Source: Bordetella parapertussis (GTDB lineage Bacteria; Pseudomonadota; Gammaproteobacteria; Burkholderiales; SG8-41). Taken from it: a stretch of DNA of 64,000 nucleotides. Positions 53,925-61,816 of the stretch are shown one piece after another (the first letter of the stretch is position 1; every line of letters begins with the position of its first letter). The stretch lies in contig CAMATZ010000018.1 of assembly GCA_945861275.1 (NCBI GenBank), positions 1 through 64,000 of the forward strand, in the 5' to 3' direction. Made by a program: the position numbers and the translations under genes. Under the pieces are notes generated by a model, which saw nothing but the letters and a program-made list of their open reading frames with translations, made no database searches and had not been told where the DNA came from.

Positions 53925-54329
53925 TCACTTTACGCGCCATTCGTGGATCAACTGGCCCGGCGCTACTTCCTCGAAGGTGGCCTCGACGGCAGCGCCCACC
54001 GGGACCTTGTAGGGTGGAGTGCCGGGAAGGTTAGAGTAAAAATTAATGCTCGGATCCTCGTCCAGCGTGATCAGCGCCATATTGTATGGCTGATCGGGCA
54101 TGCGCCGGTTAAGCCGGCCATCCTCAATCACGATATACGTGGCTATGTGGCCCTTGCCACTGACTTCTTTCCATACCAGCCCGCCAGCACCGCAGACCTG
54201 GCAGGTCTGTTGCGGGGGATACTGCAGTTTGTTGCAGCCGGTGCAGTGCTGCAACACCAGGCGCTTGGCGTTGACCGCATCCCAAAACGGCTTGCTTAAT
54301 TCATCAGCAACCGGAATAAGCTTAGGCAT
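53925..54329 (-). CDS. DUF35 (Zn-ribbon/OB-fold) acyl-CoA-binding partner
   Basis: The 134-residue protein has a zinc ribbon with CTGCNKLQYPPQQTCQVCG (four Cys) and then an OB-fold (WKEVSGKGHIATYIVI, YNMALITLDEDPSINFYSNL, VGAAVEATFEEV). DUF35 proteins pair with thiolase-fold enzymes and bind the acyl-CoA. GGAG precedes ATG 54329, which is preferred to the longer frame to 54530. It ends nine bases before the thiolase-like start, so the two form a complex operon. Confidence 0.9.
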   Translation of the reverse strand: MPKLIPVADELSKPFWDAVNAKRLVLQHCTGCNKLQYPPQQTCQVCGAGGLVWKEVSGKGHIATYIVIEDGRLNRRMPDQPYNMALITLDEDPSINFYSNLPGTPPYKVPVGAAVEATFEEVAPGQLIHEWRVK

Positions 54330-54427
54330 CGTGTTACTCCATACTATGATCGACCCACTGGCCGTCCATCGAATACGGGCAGCGAAGGTATTCACTATAG
54401 ACCACCCGAGCACATTCACGCAACCTG

Positions 54428-54441
54428 CGGTAAATTTACCG
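54428..54441. promoter_or_regulatory. 14-bp perfect palindrome, candidate operator
   Basis: CGGTAAATTTACCG lies in the 308-base gap between the divergent DUF35 gene (54329) and MDR gene (54638). Such palindromes are typical regulator sites for CoA-pathway genes. Weak promoter-like boxes lie near it: TATAGT on the minus strand near 54391, and TTGACA at 54506-54511 on the plus strand. No coding sequence is visible in this gap. Confidence 0.5.
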
Positions 54442-54637
54442 TGGGTCTGCGGGAAGCCTTGAGGTATATTAAAGATTGAGCGCATGGGTATCGACGCATA
54501 TGCGCTTGACATTACGTTTTGAACTGGCATACCAGCGCAAAAAAAAGAGCCTGACCGGGTGACTTTTTGCGCACCGGGTTACGGTTTTAAAGTGCGCGCA
54601 GATCAAGACGGAATTTCTTTCTACGGCCTGGGAACAC

Positions 54638-55651
54638 ATGCACGCAATGCCAACCAATCATCGTCTGCTGCTCACGGCGCGGCCAAAAGGTATTCCAGGG
54701 CCGGAGATTTTTACCGCCGATGCCGAACCGGCACGCACGCCTGGTCCGGGCGAGGTGCTGCTGGAGACCCTCTATCTCTCCATCGATCCCGCCATGCGTT
54801 CCTGGATGAGCGAAGACGCAGCCTATAAGCAGCGCATTGCGATTGGCGATGTGATGCTGGGCGGTGGCATCGCCCGCGTGCTGGTAAGCCGAAGCGAAGG
54901 CTTTGTCACCGGGGATCTGGTGCAGGCGAGACTGGGCTGGCAGACCCATCCGACCATTGCCGGCCGCTACCTGCAAAAACTGGATCTTGCCCTCGGTAGT
55001 GTGGAGGACTGGATAGGCCCGCTGGGCTTAAGCGCCGTCACCGCCTATTTCGGGCTGCGCGACATCGGTGGATTGCGGCCGAATGATCGCGTGCTGGTGT
55101 CCGCCGCCGCCGGCGGCGTAGGCCAGATCGCGGTGCAGATCGCCTGCATTGAAGGCTGCCGTGTCGTCGGCATCGCGGGTGGTGCGGAGAAATGCGCGTT
55201 TGTCGCAAGTGAGCTTGGTGCTGACGCCGCGCTCGATTACAGGGCAGAGACAGACTTGTCCGCCGCCATCGCCCGTGCGTGCCCGCAAGGAGTGGATCTT
55301 TATTTCGACAATGTCGGCGGCGCTACTCTGGACGCGGCGCTGGAACATTTACGCCACGGCGCGCGGGTGGTGCTGTGCGGCCGCATTTCCCAGACGCATG
55401 CTGCCGAACCTTACGGTGTGCGCAATCTGGGCCGGCTGGCAGCGGCGCGCGGGCGCATGCAAGGATTCCTGGTGTTCAATTACCACGACCGTTACGATGA
55501 AGCCCGCACCTGGCTGGCGGCGCGGCGGCGGGACGGCAGCCTGCGTCAGAAGATGCATGTGCTGGTGGGATTGGAGCAGGCGCCTATCGGCCTCGGCATG
55601 CTTTTCCGGGGTGAGAACACCGGCAAGCTCGTGGTCCGCCTCGCCGATTAG
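54638..55651 (+). CDS. NADP-dependent MDR oxidoreductase (leukotriene B4 dehydrogenase type)
   Basis: The 337-residue zinc-free MDR protein has LLLTARPKGIPGPEIF, EVLLETLYLSIDPAMRSWMS, GPLGLSAVTAYFGLRDIGGL and the dinucleotide site VLVSAAAGGVGQIAVQIA, then VDLYFDNVGGATLDAALEH. This matches enoyl/curcumin reductases that reduce an alpha,beta double bond with NADPH. Starting ATG at 54638 follows GGGAA; ATG 54647 is also possible. Its last four bases overlap the stop of the convergent acyl-CoA dehydrogenase gene. Confidence 0.93.
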   Translation: MHAMPTNHRLLLTARPKGIPGPEIFTADAEPARTPGPGEVLLETLYLSIDPAMRSWMSEDAAYKQRIAIGDVMLGGGIARVLVSRSEGFVTGDLVQARLGWQTHPTIAGRYLQKLDLALGSVEDWIGPLGLSAVTAYFGLRDIGGLRPNDRVLVSAAAGGVGQIAVQIACIEGCRVVGIAGGAEKCAFVASELGADAALDYRAETDLSAAIARACPQGVDLYFDNVGGATLDAALEHLRHGARVVLCGRISQTHAAEPYGVRNLGRLAAARGRMQGFLVFNYHDRYDEARTWLAARRRDGSLRQKMHVLVGLEQAPIGLGMLFRGENTGKLVVRLAD

Positions 55652-56859
55652 TTATTGCCCATAAAGGGAGCAATGCGCCGTTTGAAGCCCGTCAGCGCTT
55701 CGGTAATTCTGTATCGCGTCGGAAACGGGAACGAAATGTGTTTCTGGATCAGCGCGTCGCGTACATACTTCTCGATCGGCATGCCCGAGACGACGCCCAT
55801 GCCGCCGAACAGTTCCATGCCCTGCTCGGTCAGCCGCTGCACCGCGGTTCCGGTAAATGCCGTCGCCATCATTTCGTAGGGCTGGTATTCGACGCTGCCA
55901 TCCTCTATTGCTTCCGGATGGTCCTTCACCCACGCCGCGGTCCAGATCAGCCGCCGCGCCGCCTCGAGATTCGCGGCCATGTCGGCGAGGTAGAGGCCCA
56001 CCGCCTGGTGTCTGATGATGGGTTTGCCCCCGGAGACGCGCTCCTGGGTGTACTTGAGCGTTTCCTCGAGCGCCGCACGCCCGAGACCCAGCGTGAGCGC
56101 GGCAATGGTGACGTGGGTGCCCATGTCGGTGCGTCCCGGCGGCGACGGCGGCAGGATACGGCCTTTCGGCACCCGCACATCGCCGAAGAAGATTTCCGCG
56201 TTATCGCCGACGCGGCGTCCGATCTTCGACATCGGGTGGCGCACCAGGCCGGGCGAATCTCCCTCGACCAGAAACGGCTTGGGGCCCTGCTCGGTCTGGG
56301 CCATGACCACCAGCAACTTGGCGAGATAACCGACGGTCTGAAAGTTTTTCGCGCCGTTGAGTATCCAGGAGCCGTCGGGTTGCTCGACCGCCCTGGTCTT
56401 GAAGCGGGTGGTTGCCGGTGTTTCGGTGTAATAGTCAAAGCCCATGTCCGTGTCGGGCTCGTGGATGACGGCGGTGGTGAAATAGGTGTCGTCGCTCAGA
56501 AATTTCGGCAGGAAATAGGCCTTCTGCTCGGGCGTCATGCGCAGCTCGAACCAGTCGCGCGCGCGCCGCGCCGTGAGCATGAAGTAGTAGGCTGTGCCGA
56601 TCTCACCGGCAGCGAGTTCCTCGGCAACCAGGCAAGACGTGAGGTGGTCGGATACGCCGGAGCCGCCGTTTTCTTCCTGCAGCACGAAGGTGCGAAAACC
56701 GAGTTGAGAGCCTTTTTTCAGAAGCTTCCACGGAATGCGATCTTCCCATTTCGGCTCACGATCAAGCGCCATGGCGAAGGGCTTGATTTCCTCCTGCGCG
56801 AACTTGCGCGCCAGTTGCTGAAATTCCCGCTGCTCCTCGGACAATCGGATGTCGAACAT
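55648..56859 (-). CDS. Acyl-CoA dehydrogenase
   Basis: The 403-residue flavoprotein has RLSEEQREFQQLARKFAQEE, SQLGFRTFVLQEENGGSGV, FTTAVIHEPDTDMGFDYYTE, GSWILNGAKNFQTVGYLAKL and TAVQRLTEQGMELFGGMGVV followed by GMPIEKYVRDA. It oxidises an acyl-CoA to the 2-enoyl-CoA with FAD and transfers electrons to ETF. I place the start at ATG 56859; a GTG two codons upstream is possible. The catalytic base is not assigned by eye. It lies next to the second ACAD-family gene on the same strand. Confidence 0.93.
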   Translation of the reverse strand: MFDIRLSEEQREFQQLARKFAQEEIKPFAMALDREPKWEDRIPWKLLKKGSQLGFRTFVLQEENGGSGVSDHLTSCLVAEELAAGEIGTAYYFMLTARRARDWFELRMTPEQKAYFLPKFLSDDTYFTTAVIHEPDTDMGFDYYTETPATTRFKTRAVEQPDGSWILNGAKNFQTVGYLAKLLVVMAQTEQGPKPFLVEGDSPGLVRHPMSKIGRRVGDNAEIFFGDVRVPKGRILPPSPPGRTDMGTHVTIAALTLGLGRAALEETLKYTQERVSGGKPIIRHQAVGLYLADMAANLEAARRLIWTAAWVKDHPEAIEDGSVEYQPYEMMATAFTGTAVQRLTEQGMELFGGMGVVSGMPIEKYVRDALIQKHISFPFPTRYRITEALTGFKRRIAPFMGNN

Positions 56860-56916
56860 AATCACCCCGCTTTAAAATGGAAGGAGAGTGCGCGGCAGGC
56901 CGATGGACTGGATCGA

Positions 56917-56960
56917 TATCAATAAAAACAAATGGTTAGACACATAATTCGTGTCTGACC
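56917..56960. repeat. Dispersed AT-rich motif with GTGTCTGACCCC hairpin
   Basis: ATATCAATAAAAACAAATGG runs into TTA, then GACACATAATTCGTGTC, a 5-bp hairpin, and GTCTGACCCCATTT. The last tract is the GGGGTCAGAC type often seen beside REP elements. It lies between the two acyl-CoA dehydrogenase-family genes. Confidence 0.6.
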
Positions 56961-56981
56961 CCATTTACATGCCGGCCGTGC

Positions 56982-58178
56982 TTAGAGCCGTGACTCGTCG
57001 ATCGGCAGTCCCAACCAGTGCTGACCGACCAGCTCGTAGTGGGCGAGGCGGCCCTGCACATGCTGGGTGATGACGTGGATGTCCTGGAAGTGGCGCTGGA
57101 TCAGGTTGCCTTCGAAGGCAGCGGTCGCGCCGCACGCGGTGTAGATGCTCTCGACAATCTGCGCGGCCAGCCGTATGGCATGCGTCGCCGCCAGGCGCAG
57201 CACTGCGCGCCGCTCCAGACTCAGCGCGCCCTTCGACGTCGCTTCGTCCCAGATATCGCTGACCGCTTCCATCAGAAAGGCGCGCCCGGAGCGCAGCGCG
57301 GCTTCGGCCTGGCCGGCGGTGAACTGGTTGAGCGGCTGCTCGCGCATCAGGCCCTGCACGTAGCGCGGTATTTTCGATCCAGCGAGTTCGTAGAACGCGG
57401 TGAGGCAACTGCGCGCGAGGCCGAGCGCGGTAGCAGCATCACCGGCCGCGAATGACAGCGTGAAAGGTATTTTGTAACGAGCGCCACCGCTGACCTGGGT
57501 TGCGCCTCTGGCAAGAACCGTGCGCTCTTCCGGCACGAAGACATCCTTGACCACGAAAGTATGAGTGCCGGTACCGCGCATGCCGCGCGTGTGCCAGGTG
57601 TCCAGCAATTCGGCTTGCGCAATCGGCACCAGCATATAGCGCGCTTCCGGCTTGCCGGCCAGCAGCCTCACTTCGCCGTTGTCGATGATTTGCGCGTGCG
57701 CTGCCACCCAGGAAGAATGCCTGCAACCCGTGCTAAAGGGCTGCTGGCCGCTGACGCGATAGCCCCCCGCTACCACTACGGCTTTTGCAGTAGCGCCAGG
57801 CGTGTTCGACACCACGCTGCGTGGCGTGTCGATCCAGATCGCGCGCGCCACATCTGGCGCCATGAAGGCGGACCTGGTGGCGAAGGTCCCGCCCTGGTTC
57901 ACAGCCCAAGCCGTGCTGGCGTCGGCTTTACCGATTTCTTCGATCACTTGCACGTAGGTCGGAAAATCGATCTCGCTGCCACCGACGGCACGCGGCACGG
58001 CCATGTGAAACAGACCAGCGTCAGCCAGGGCAGTAAAAAGCGGTCGCGGTAACTCGCGAGCCGCGTCGATTTCGTTGGCGCTTGCGCGTATCAGGGGCGC
58101 CAGCTCGCGGGCGGCTTCGAGTGGAGATCGCTGCGGGGACAGCGGCGTGGCAATCATGGCTGGGGAATTGGGTGTCAT
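56982..58178 (-). CDS. Acyl-CoA dehydrogenase-family flavoprotein (HsaA/DszC-like monooxygenase type)
   Basis: The 398-residue protein has the ACAD fold without a typical CoA dehydrogenase core: ELPRPLFTALADAGLFHMAV, DASTAWAVNQGGTFATRSAF, PGATAKAVVVAGGYRVSGQQ and FSTGCRHSSWV, then TWHTRGMRGTGTHTFVVKDV and RHFQDIHVITQHVQGRLAHY. This pattern is that of group D flavin monooxygenases such as HsaA, DszC and pigment hydroxylases, which need a separate flavin reductase. ATG 58178 was chosen over a TTG at 58214. It may hydroxylate an aromatic ring or a CoA ester. Confidence 0.85.
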   Translation of the reverse strand: MTPNSPAMIATPLSPQRSPLEAARELAPLIRASANEIDAARELPRPLFTALADAGLFHMAVPRAVGGSEIDFPTYVQVIEEIGKADASTAWAVNQGGTFATRSAFMAPDVARAIWIDTPRSVVSNTPGATAKAVVVAGGYRVSGQQPFSTGCRHSSWVAAHAQIIDNGEVRLLAGKPEARYMLVPIAQAELLDTWHTRGMRGTGTHTFVVKDVFVPEERTVLARGATQVSGGARYKIPFTLSFAAGDAATALGLARSCLTAFYELAGSKIPRYVQGLMREQPLNQFTAGQAEAALRSGRAFLMEAVSDIWDEATSKGALSLERRAVLRLAATHAIRLAAQIVESIYTACGATAAFEGNLIQRHFQDIHVITQHVQGRLAHYELVGQHWLGLPIDESRL

Positions 58179-58356
58179 GTCCTTGAGTGTCGCGAATCTA
58201 TCGGCCGCAGTCAATCCTGGTTCCGTACTGTACGCTCGGACGGTGACTGTGGCCCGCTACAGCGCAATACTTCCAAGGCTGAACAGGAAAAATCGGCGTT
58301 TCCCTGGCGAGGGTCATGCAGTACGGTGCAAGGTCGCGGACGCAAAGGCCCCGCAC

Positions 58357-59382
58357 TTAATGGTCTCTGGCGACACGGAAACCGCGGCCGTAGACCCGGA
58401 TAACCGTGGGGCTGCCGACGCGGTATGCGGCGTGCAAGCCTGCTGGCGCATCGTCCCAGGAACCGCCGCGCACTACGCGTAGAGAACAATCGCCAGTAGC
58501 CCATGCGCGTGCATCCGTCGGAGCGCCATTGTAATTCCCGTTCCAGCAGTCCTGCGTCCATTCGCCGACGTTGCCCAGCATATCGTGGAGACCAAATGCA
58601 TTGGCACGATAACTTCCAACCGGGGCGGTGTAAGCGTAGCGGTCATCGCAATCGACGATGCCCCAAGCGCTTGCGCCAGGCACCTGTGCCGCAGCCGTGA
58701 GATCAGCGCCATTGGCGTAGCCGCAGGCGCTACTCCCATCATCGCCCCAAAAACGCGTCGTCGTGGTACCGGCTCTTGCCGCATATTCCCATTCGGCTTC
58801 AGTCAGCAAACGATAGTTGTTGCCGGTTTTCTGGCTGAGCCACCTCACGTAGGCACTGGCATCGTCCCAACTGACGCACGCCACCGGGTGTGCATCGTCC
58901 TGAGCATAGCCGGGATTGCGCCAATCCTTGGCCGGGTCTTTTTCAAACTCGGTCCCGCTCCAGAAGAAACACCCGTCGCTGCTGCGGCCTGTCGCCGCTG
59001 CGAACACCCGGTACTGGCCCCGCGTGACCTCAAATTTCCCCGCCGAAAAACGCGGCACAGTCACTTCGCGCTGCGGCTGGCTGCGGTTACGAAATTGAGC
59101 GGCCAAATTTTCGCGCTCTTCCGCGCCTGGCGCAGCGCCCATCACAAACCGTCCCGCAGGAATGTTGACCATCTCCGGGCAATCCGCGCAGTCTTTATAT
59201 GAGTTTTCTGGCGCGCGTGCGGCGGCAGGCTTAACCACCGTGCCAGCAGGTGCTGCCTCAACTGTGGTCGCGGCTGAAACCTGAGCCGGCACACTCCCCC
59301 CCGCGACAGTCAGCAGAAGCGTAACCAGACAGGGAAACAGCAGACCGTTCACGATTTCCCGCAGCGCCGAAGCTGCCGTCAC
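58357..59382 (-). CDS. SUMF1/formylglycine-generating-enzyme-like protein, exported
   Basis: The 341-residue protein has a signal-type hydrophobic start (NGLLFPCLVTLLLTVAGG) and a SUMF1 domain (about residues 68-338): MVNIPAGRFVMGAAPGAEER, HPVACVSWDDASAYVRWLSQ, YRLLTEAEWEYAARAGTTTT, GLHDMLGNVGEWTQDCWNGN and RVVRGGSWDDAP. True formylglycine-generating enzymes carry two Cys near the C-terminus; the matching block AGLHAAYRVGSPTVIRVYGR has none, so oxidase activity is unlikely. Many such proteins are non-catalytic binders or regulators. No sulfatase gene is near. Confidence 0.9.
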   Translation of the reverse strand: MTAASALREIVNGLLFPCLVTLLLTVAGGSVPAQVSAATTVEAAPAGTVVKPAAARAPENSYKDCADCPEMVNIPAGRFVMGAAPGAEERENLAAQFRNRSQPQREVTVPRFSAGKFEVTRGQYRVFAAATGRSSDGCFFWSGTEFEKDPAKDWRNPGYAQDDAHPVACVSWDDASAYVRWLSQKTGNNYRLLTEAEWEYAARAGTTTTRFWGDDGSSACGYANGADLTAAAQVPGASAWGIVDCDDRYAYTAPVGSYRANAFGLHDMLGNVGEWTQDCWNGNYNGAPTDARAWATGDCSLRVVRGGSWDDAPAGLHAAYRVGSPTVIRVYGRGFRVARDH

Positions 59383-59426
59383 ATTACAAAATCTGCGGCC
59401 TGTCGTTTCCCCGCCTGCGCTTTGCG

Positions 59427-60245
59427 CTAGTAATACACCGAGCGCCCTGCACCACCGGTTGCCACCACCAGTTCGCCGCTGATGGCCCAGGACTTGTCCG
59501 AAGCGAGGAACGCTGTGACAAAGGCAATCTCTGAAGCGTCAACCATGCGGCAGATAGCGTTGCCGCGCGGTGCATCGGGAGCAAACGTGCGTTTCTCGGC
59601 TTCCTCGGGCGTGACGCCCAGCTTGGCGGCCTGCTCTGCCAGCAGGCTGGCGGTGCGCTCCGTGCGCGTGGTGCCGGGGTGGACGCAGTTCACTGTGATA
59701 CCGAAGCGGCCCAACTGCACCGCCAGCGTCTTTGTCATGTGTACGAGGGAGGTGTTGCGCGCGCCGCCGCTTAGATTGCCGGCGTTGCGCGAATTGGTGC
59801 CGCTGATGTTGATGATGCGGCCCCATCCCGCTTTCTTCATGTGGGGAATGGCAGCACGGGCGCAACGCAACGCACCCATGTATTTGGTGTTGAAGTCGCG
59901 CAGAAGATCTTCGTCGACCACTGTTTCGATGGGGCCGGTGGCGGTGGTGGAGCCGCCGGGCGAAGAGCCGCTGTTAACCAGTATGTGCAGCCCGCCCAAC
60001 TGCTTTGCGGCTTCGGCGACCATCGCCTCGACTTGTTCCTTGCTGGTGACATCCGCTGTCAGCCCGATGACGCGCCCGCCGGTTTCGGCGGAGAGTTCCT
60101 TGGCGGCCGCGACCAGCTGCTCTTTATTTCTGGCGACTATCGCCACGTTTACGCCTTCGCGGGCGAGCTCGCGTGCGATGGCTTTGCCGATGCCCAGGCT
60201 GCCACCGGTTACGATTGCGTTTTTACCTTTTAGTCCCAGATCCAT
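59427..60245 (-). CDS. Short-chain dehydrogenase/reductase
   Basis: The 272-residue SDR has the cofactor motif AIVTGGSLGIGKAIARELAR, the NNAG equivalent ILVNSGSSPGG, and a catalytic region IINISGTNSRNAGNLSGGAR followed by NTSLVHMTKTLAVQLGRFG. In classical SDRs the catalytic Tyr lies in Y-x-x-x-K; here N-T-S-L-V-H-M-T-K is at that place, so the Tyr appears replaced by Asn or Ser while the Lys is kept. The activity may therefore be altered. It likely acts on a hydroxyacyl-CoA or alicyclic alcohol. Confidence 0.85.
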   Translation of the reverse strand: MDLGLKGKNAIVTGGSLGIGKAIARELAREGVNVAIVARNKEQLVAAAKELSAETGGRVIGLTADVTSKEQVEAMVAEAAKQLGGLHILVNSGSSPGGSTTATGPIETVVDEDLLRDFNTKYMGALRCARAAIPHMKKAGWGRIINISGTNSRNAGNLSGGARNTSLVHMTKTLAVQLGRFGITVNCVHPGTTRTERTASLLAEQAAKLGVTPEEAEKRTFAPDAPRGNAICRMVDASEIAFVTAFLASDKSWAISGELVVATGGAGRSVYY

Positions 60246-60285
60246 TTTGCATCCTCCATAAAAAGAATTGGTGATACTGCCGTAG

Positions 60286-60312
60286 CCCGGAACAAGCGCA
60301 GCTTATTCCGGG
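60286..60312. repeat. CCCGGAA...TTCCGGG hairpin repeat
   Basis: CCCGGAACAAGC and GCTTATTCCGGG pair with one bulge around GCA. TAGCCCGGAAT-AAGCGCAGC-type repeats are common between proteobacterial genes. It separates the SDR start from the upstream carboxymuconolactone-decarboxylase-like stop. Confidence 0.75.
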
Positions 60313-60345
60313 ATAAATTCCATTTCCGAACAACTTTCCGGTGGA

Positions 60346-60915
60346 TCAAGCGATCTTCCTGTGGCCGCTCACGTTGGCAAACGGCGGCTTGCGGTCGGCC
60401 TGCAAATCGACTTCGGCGCTGTTCAGACACATCGCCAGCATGGTGAAATAGCCAACCGAGCCGATCAGATCGACCAGCGTCCTTTCGCCGAAAATCGCTC
60501 TCGCTTCGTTGAACGTTTTGTCGCTGACGAAATGATTCTCGAGCAACTCCATCGCGAAGTTGTAGTAAACGCGTTCGTCGTCGGCTTTGAATTTGGGCTT
60601 TTTGCCGGCGGCAAGATCGTTTACCACATCCTCGGGAATGCCGGCGGCCACAGCCTTGTCGACATGCGCGTTCCATGAATACTGCGCATCCCAGTAGCGC
60701 GACATGACCAAAATGCCGAACTCGCGCAGTTTCACCGGCAGCCCGCAATCAAAGCGCATGTAGTTGCTGATGGCGGATGCTTTTTCGAACATCTCCGGGC
60801 TGTGTATCCAGACGTTATAGGGCCCGCCGAGGCGATCGCGTCTGGCGTTATGCTTGTCGACGACTTCTTTTTGGCGCGGCGTGTACTGTGCGGGGCTCAA
60901 CTTCGGTAGGCGCAT
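60346..60915 (-). CDS. Carboxymuconolactone decarboxylase-fold protein
   Basis: The 189-residue protein has the family pattern NVWIHSPEMFEKASAISNYM, LREFGILVMSRYWDAQYSWN followed by AHVDKAVAAGIPEDVVNDLA, then GERTLVDLIGSVGYFTMLAM. The AhpD-type CxxC pair is absent, so it resembles the decarboxylase branch more than peroxidases. Longer versions of this kind are common in aromatic and alicyclic gene clusters with unknown role. A metal- or substrate-binding His lies in SWNAHVDKA. Confidence 0.88.
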   Translation of the reverse strand: MRLPKLSPAQYTPRQKEVVDKHNARRDRLGGPYNVWIHSPEMFEKASAISNYMRFDCGLPVKLREFGILVMSRYWDAQYSWNAHVDKAVAAGIPEDVVNDLAAGKKPKFKADDERVYYNFAMELLENHFVSDKTFNEARAIFGERTLVDLIGSVGYFTMLAMCLNSAEVDLQADRKPPFANVSGHRKIA

Positions 60916-60963
60916 GGCTTTATCCTCAATAGGGTCGTTAGTTATCGCAGCGGCCGCAATGGA

Positions 60964-61788
60964 TCAACGCTTCCATCCCAGCCAGTCGACCACGGCTCCA
61001 CCCATCACCAGTTCAAGGTCGCGGCCCTTAAGCCACGGCATTTCTTCGGTGTACATGGTCACGCATTGCCGATACGAACACGGCATGCGGGTAATGTCGG
61101 TGCCCCAGAAGCAGCGCTCAGGGCCAAACGCCTCGACGATCTGGCGCAAATAGCCGTGGATGTTTTTGTACGGGTAGGGCTGGCTCGAATAGCTTGGTGC
61201 TCCGGACAGCTTGACTGCGAGGTTGGGATATTTGGCGAGCGCAAGCATGTCCTTGAGGTCTGCAAAGACCGCGTCGTCCACCACGCCCTTGCCACCGCCG
61301 CCGCGTCCGATGTGATCGATGTGCAGTTTTAGTCCGGGATGTTGCCCGGCGATCTTTGCCAGCGCCGCCATGTTTGCACCGCTGGCCAAGAGACCAATGC
61401 GCAGATCCGCTTTCTCGCAAGCGGTCCAGAACCAGTCGAGCGAGCCATCGCTCCACCACGCTTGTTGATGTGGCTGGTTGAAGGTAAACCGAAAGCCAAG
61501 CATGCCTGTGCGTTCGCGCCAATGGGCGATGACATGCTCGCGATCCGGGCTTTCGAGGTCCATATGCCCGAGTATGCAAAATTTATCCGGGTGCCGGCGT
61601 ACCGCCTCGACCGCGTAAACGTTGACCGCCTCGCCCAGCGAACTGGGTGGATGGATCACCGCTCCATCGACGCCCGCCGAGGCCATTTCGGCCAGTGCAT
61701 CTTCGATCGAATAGGTGGGTACCTGACGATGGTGGGAGCTCATCTTCCCGTTCTGCCAGATGTGGATCTGTGAATCAATTATCAGCAT
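60964..61788 (-). CDS. Amidohydrolase (TIM-barrel lactonase/decarboxylase family)
   Basis: The 274-residue protein has MLIIDSQIHIWQNGKMSS, where one His of the usual HxH is kept, VIHPPSSLGEAVNVYAVEAV, FCILGHMDLESPDREH, HPGLKLHIDHIGRGGGGKGV and RCFWGTDITRMPCSYRQCV. This matches the COG3618/COG2159 group that includes 2-pyrone-4,6-dicarboxylate lactonase and 4-oxalomesaconate-type enzymes. A hydrolytic or decarboxylating step in ring cleavage is likely. It is on the same strand as its neighbours from 63.9 kb to 58.3 kb. Confidence 0.88.
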   Translation of the reverse strand: MLIIDSQIHIWQNGKMSSHHRQVPTYSIEDALAEMASAGVDGAVIHPPSSLGEAVNVYAVEAVRRHPDKFCILGHMDLESPDREHVIAHWRERTGMLGFRFTFNQPHQQAWWSDGSLDWFWTACEKADLRIGLLASGANMAALAKIAGQHPGLKLHIDHIGRGGGGKGVVDDAVFADLKDMLALAKYPNLAVKLSGAPSYSSQPYPYKNIHGYLRQIVEAFGPERCFWGTDITRMPCSYRQCVTMYTEEMPWLKGRDLELVMGGAVVDWLGWKR

Positions 61789-61816
61789 GCCTTACTCCTG
61801 GAATGTGCATCCCCGA

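Noticed and set aside
55738-56925. 395-residue open frame opposite the acyl-CoA dehydrogenase
   Set aside because: Antisense shadow with shadow-type composition and no motifs.
58357-59382. Functional formylglycine-generating enzyme
   Set aside because: The C-terminal catalytic cysteines are absent and no sulfatase is nearby.
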